From Bacteroidota bacterium (lineage in GTDB: Bacteria > Bacteroidota > Bacteroidia > Bacteroidales > VadinHA17), in the NCBI GenBank assembly GCA_030613125.1, contig JAUWMO010000034.1:1-16712 (forward strand): a stretch of 16,712 bases of DNA, read 5' to 3'. The stretch's first letter is position 1. Every line of letters begins with the position of its first letter. Both the position numbers and the translations under genes were made by a program. A model generated the notes under the pieces. That model ran no database searches. It worked only from the letters and a program-made list of their open reading frames with translations, and had not been told where the DNA came from. This document shows, piece by piece, positions 15,218-16,712 of the stretch.

Positions 15218-15323
15218 AAGGCACTCTTCGTTAAATAGTTAGGATAATGTTTTGATTCTGTTTTAAGCAAGCATTTTAATTCTCAAAATTCTTACTAAAA
15301 AGAACACAATTTTAAATCAGAAC

Positions 15324-15331
15324 CAAAGATA
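15324..15331 (-). promoter_or_regulatory. Candidate -7 box for the toroid gene
   Basis: On the minus strand this reads TATCTTTG, an exact match to the Bacteroidota -7 consensus TAnnTTTG, 107 bases upstream of the toroid start codon. The expected TTTG at about -33 is not clear. Transcription would start near 15318, giving a leader of about 100 bases. Confidence 0.4.
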
Positions 15332-15370
15332 ATTGTAAACAGATTATTGAAGGAAAGATACTAAAAAAAT

Positions 15371-15748
15371 GCCTAAATAAAGAAGTGCCTAAAGTGCCTA
15401 AATTGCCTAAATGAAGAAGTGACTAAAGTGACTAAATGAAGAAGTGTCAAAAAGTCAAAATAAGGTCGAAAGGTTTAAAAGTCGAAGAGGTCGAAAGGTT
15501 AATTTATTTCATAGGGTAATTTAATGGTAATTCAATTGTAATTCAATGGTTTACCACGTGAAATTCAACTTGTTGAATATTTCATAGGGTCATTAAAACC
15601 ATCAAACAGTCAAAAGCCAAAAAGCCGAAAAGTGGAAGAGTAGAGGAGTGAAAATATTTTCCCTCAGACTCTCATACTTTTAGACTTTTAGACTCTTGGA
15701 CTTTGCGACTTTAGCTCACTTATAACTTTAGCTCACTTATAACTTCTT
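15371..15748. repeat. Large facing short-motif arrays (AAGTGACTA and GTCGAAAG types)
   Basis: The left part runs through AAGTGCCTA and AAGTGACTA units (15383-15445), then AAAGTC, GGTCGAAAGG and AAAGTCGAAGAG units (15446-15499). The right part holds the complementary motifs: AGACTTTTAGACTTTTAGACTC (about 15666-15695) and two TTTAGCTCACTTATAAC units (15711-15743). It is the largest example in the window and uses the same two motif families as 1743-1866 and 7250-7450. Confidence 0.7.
15506..15590. repeat. ATTTCATAGGGT direct repeat with internal palindrome
   Basis: ATTTCATAGGGT occurs at 15506-15517 and again at 15579-15590. Between them are repeated TAATTCAATGG-like units and a near-perfect palindrome ATTCAAC-TT-GTTGAAT (15563-15578). 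It sits inside the larger array region. Confidence 0.6.
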
Positions 15749-15920
15749 ATCAGCTTTACCTCACATAGACAATTTTATTTAGATGAAGTATGAATTATTT
15801 AAAGTTCTCATTCTAATTTTGAGAGGCGAGGAGAGGATGTAGTATCAACTATCTTAGCTGATTGAATAAACAACGTATTAAAAGCGCTCTGTTATGATAT
15901 ATAAACCTTCCTTACTCTTC

Positions 15921-16000
15921 ATCTGTGCATTCGTTTTTTATTAGTGCATTAGTGGCCTCTTAATAAAAAGCCACAGATACACGAATTAAAGACGAATAAA
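15921..16000. repeat. CCAC-type inverted repeat, compact copy
   Basis: The left arm (15921-15956) ends in GTGGC and the right arm (15970-16000) begins GCCAC. The last 20 or so bases of each arm are complementary at most positions (TTTA...ATTAGTGCATTAGTGGC against GCCACAGATACACGAAT...). The spacer is 13 bases. It has the same outward GCCAC/GTGGC and ACACGAA vocabulary as 11452-11602 but no GxxExxY gene next to it. Confidence 0.55.
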
Positions 16001-16124
16001 ACAAAATAATACTTCACTTAAAACTCAAAGGAGGGATTCAAATGTTCACACAGTGGGTCCCGGTCTGCAAACTCAATGCCAGTTATTGAATACTTTGTAA
16101 ATGATAGATTCCTTTAGTTCATAA

Positions 16125-16150
16125 CCTTAGCCTTAGCCTTAGCCTTAGCC
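16125..16150. repeat. CCTTAG hexamer tandem, 4.3 copies
   Basis: Four perfect CCTTAG units plus a partial CC. It is preceded by TTTAGTTCATAA and followed by TCCAG. Six-base units are not in frame with any gene. It may be another short-motif array at an early stage. Confidence 0.75.
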
Positions 16151-16344
16151 TCCAGAAAGTGTAGGCTGCATAAACTAGTACAGAACCATTAAAAGCCGTT
16201 GTTTAGTTTTCCGTAAACCTGTATTAGTAAAAGATAACAGAGATATTATTGTCATAATTATGTAATATTTTATGTAAATCAAGAGACTTTTAACGATTAT
16301 TTGATTTTCAAGATTTTAATTGATAATCAGAAGGAAGAATTTAT

Positions 16345-16352
16345 TATATTTG
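16345..16352 (+). promoter_or_regulatory. Candidate plus-strand -7 box
   Basis: TATATTTG matches TAnnTTTG exactly, with an ATTG (16319-16322) 22 bases upstream as a possible -33 element. A transcript would start near 16358 and run into the C-rich cloverleaf at 16398-16468. No protein-coding frame follows. Confidence 0.35.
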
Positions 16353-16397
16353 TTACAAGTGTTGTGTCAACAATAAAATTATAGTTATACCTACACT

Positions 16398-16468
16398 CAC
16401 CCCTCGTTCCCCTGAGGGGAACCCAACTCTGAATGCGGGCTTGGGCGCCCCTTTAGGGGTCGGGGGTG
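16398..16468. repeat. C-rich cloverleaf-like palindromic element, second example
   Basis: Outer arms CACCCC (16398-16403) and GGGGTG (16463-16468) enclose three hairpins: GTTCCCC-TGA-GGGGAAC (16406-16422), CCCAA/TTGGG (16422-16426 with 16441-16445) and CCCC-TTTA-GGGG (16448-16459). AGTGTTrTGTCAA occurs on both sides (16357-16369 and 16505-16517, one mismatch), which might be a target duplication or chance. Confidence 0.6.
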
Positions 16469-16564
16469 CGATGGAGAAAGGACATTTTATCGTTGATATT
16501 GCACTAGTGTTATGTCAAGCATGAAACGACGGGTAAATATTTTATATATACCTTATAATTAGCA

Positions 16565-16619
16565 CAATATCACTTTTGACTTTCGACTTTTAACCTTTGA
16601 CAAGTCACAAGTGATATTG
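16565..16619. repeat. Hairpin with 18-base arms
   Basis: CAATATCACTTTTGACTT (16565-16582) and AAGTCACAAGTGATATTG (16602-16619) are complementary at 17 of 18 positions around a 19-base loop. The loop and inner arm (TTCGACTTTTAACCTTTGAC, 16582-16601) closely match the reverse complement of 15465-15486, so this hairpin belongs to the GTCGAAAG motif family. Confidence 0.75.
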
Positions 16620-16712
16620 AAGAAACTAACTGTCTGTTTTGATTAATAATTTGGATATTTGACTTATTTAGTACTTGAACGAAAACTAGAAATACTTGTC
16701 ATTCCGAGCGGA

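Larger units (their letters stand above)
15218..16712. other. 1.5-kb gene-free, repeat-rich region
   Basis: No open frame above about 60 codons and no RNA gene was recognised. It carries facing short-motif arrays (15371-15748), an ATTTCATAGGGT pair (15506-15590), a CCAC-type inverted repeat (15921-16000), a CCTTAG tandem (16125-16150), a C-rich cloverleaf (16398-16468) and an 18-bp-arm hairpin (16565-16619). A 15-codon frame with a strong Shine-Dalgarno-like AAAGGAGGG (16027-16035, ATG at 16042) is present but unsupported. Confidence 0.55.

Noticed and set aside
15371..15748. CRISPR array
   Set aside because: Units are 9 to 13 bases, degenerate and contiguous, with no unique spacers of regular length and no cas genes.
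16398..16517. Complete insertion sequence or MITE bounded by the AGTGTTrTGTCAA pair
   Set aside because: The 13-base pair has a mismatch, there are no terminal inverted repeats at its edges and no transposase; the hairpins alone do not show mobility.

Overview
The window looks like a chromosomal segment of a free-living or environmental Bacteroidota bacterium (Bacteroidales/Marinilabiliales-like). Supporting signs are a Bacteroides-type GH109 glycosidase, several export signals with lipobox cysteines, an FHS-type (FucP/GluP-like) sugar permease, a GxxExxY protein, little use of Shine-Dalgarno sites, and candidate TAnnTTTG promoter boxes. This assignment is inferred from gene families, not from a marker gene. 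All eleven supported genes lie on the minus strand, so transcription runs from high to low coordinates.

Layout in the direction of transcription. (i) 16712-15218 is about 1.5 kb without a convincing gene, filled with short-motif repeats and inverted repeats. (ii) 15217-11770 holds a secreted alpha/alpha-toroid protein of unknown activity, a lipoprotein amidohydrolase, and a GH31 remnant made of a signal peptide joined directly to the GH31 C-terminal beta domain. (iii) 11422-11009 is a GxxExxY-family gene with an inverted repeat just upstream. (iv) 10846-7659 is a tight three-gene operon for sugar uptake and early metabolism: SIS-domain sugar-phosphate isomerase/deaminase, FHS permease, ROK sugar kinase. 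(v) 7198-326 is a run of exported carbohydrate-modifying enzymes: CE7-type acetyl esterase, formylglycine sulfatase with an extra C-terminal beta-sandwich, a two-domain alpha/beta-hydrolase whose second domain has lost its nucleophile, and a GH109 alpha-N-acetylgalactosaminidase-like enzyme.

Taken together the genes suggest removal of acetyl esters, sulfate and terminal N-acetylhexosamine outside the cytoplasm, followed by import of a monosaccharide through a proton symporter, phosphorylation and isomerisation or deamination. No SusC/SusD pair is present in the window. The substrate is therefore open; a sulfated, acetylated amino-sugar glycan fits best, but this is inference.

The most unusual non-coding signal is a set of short tandem motifs arranged as facing arms (tandem AAGTGACTA-like 9-mers, GACTTTT/GTCGAAAG-like blocks, TGGAAtATT-like blocks). 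They occupy most larger intergenic gaps, including the gap inside the GH109 gene run. C-rich cloverleaf-like elements and CCAC...ACAC inverted repeats are also present. I see no tRNA, rRNA, CRISPR array or intact insertion sequence.
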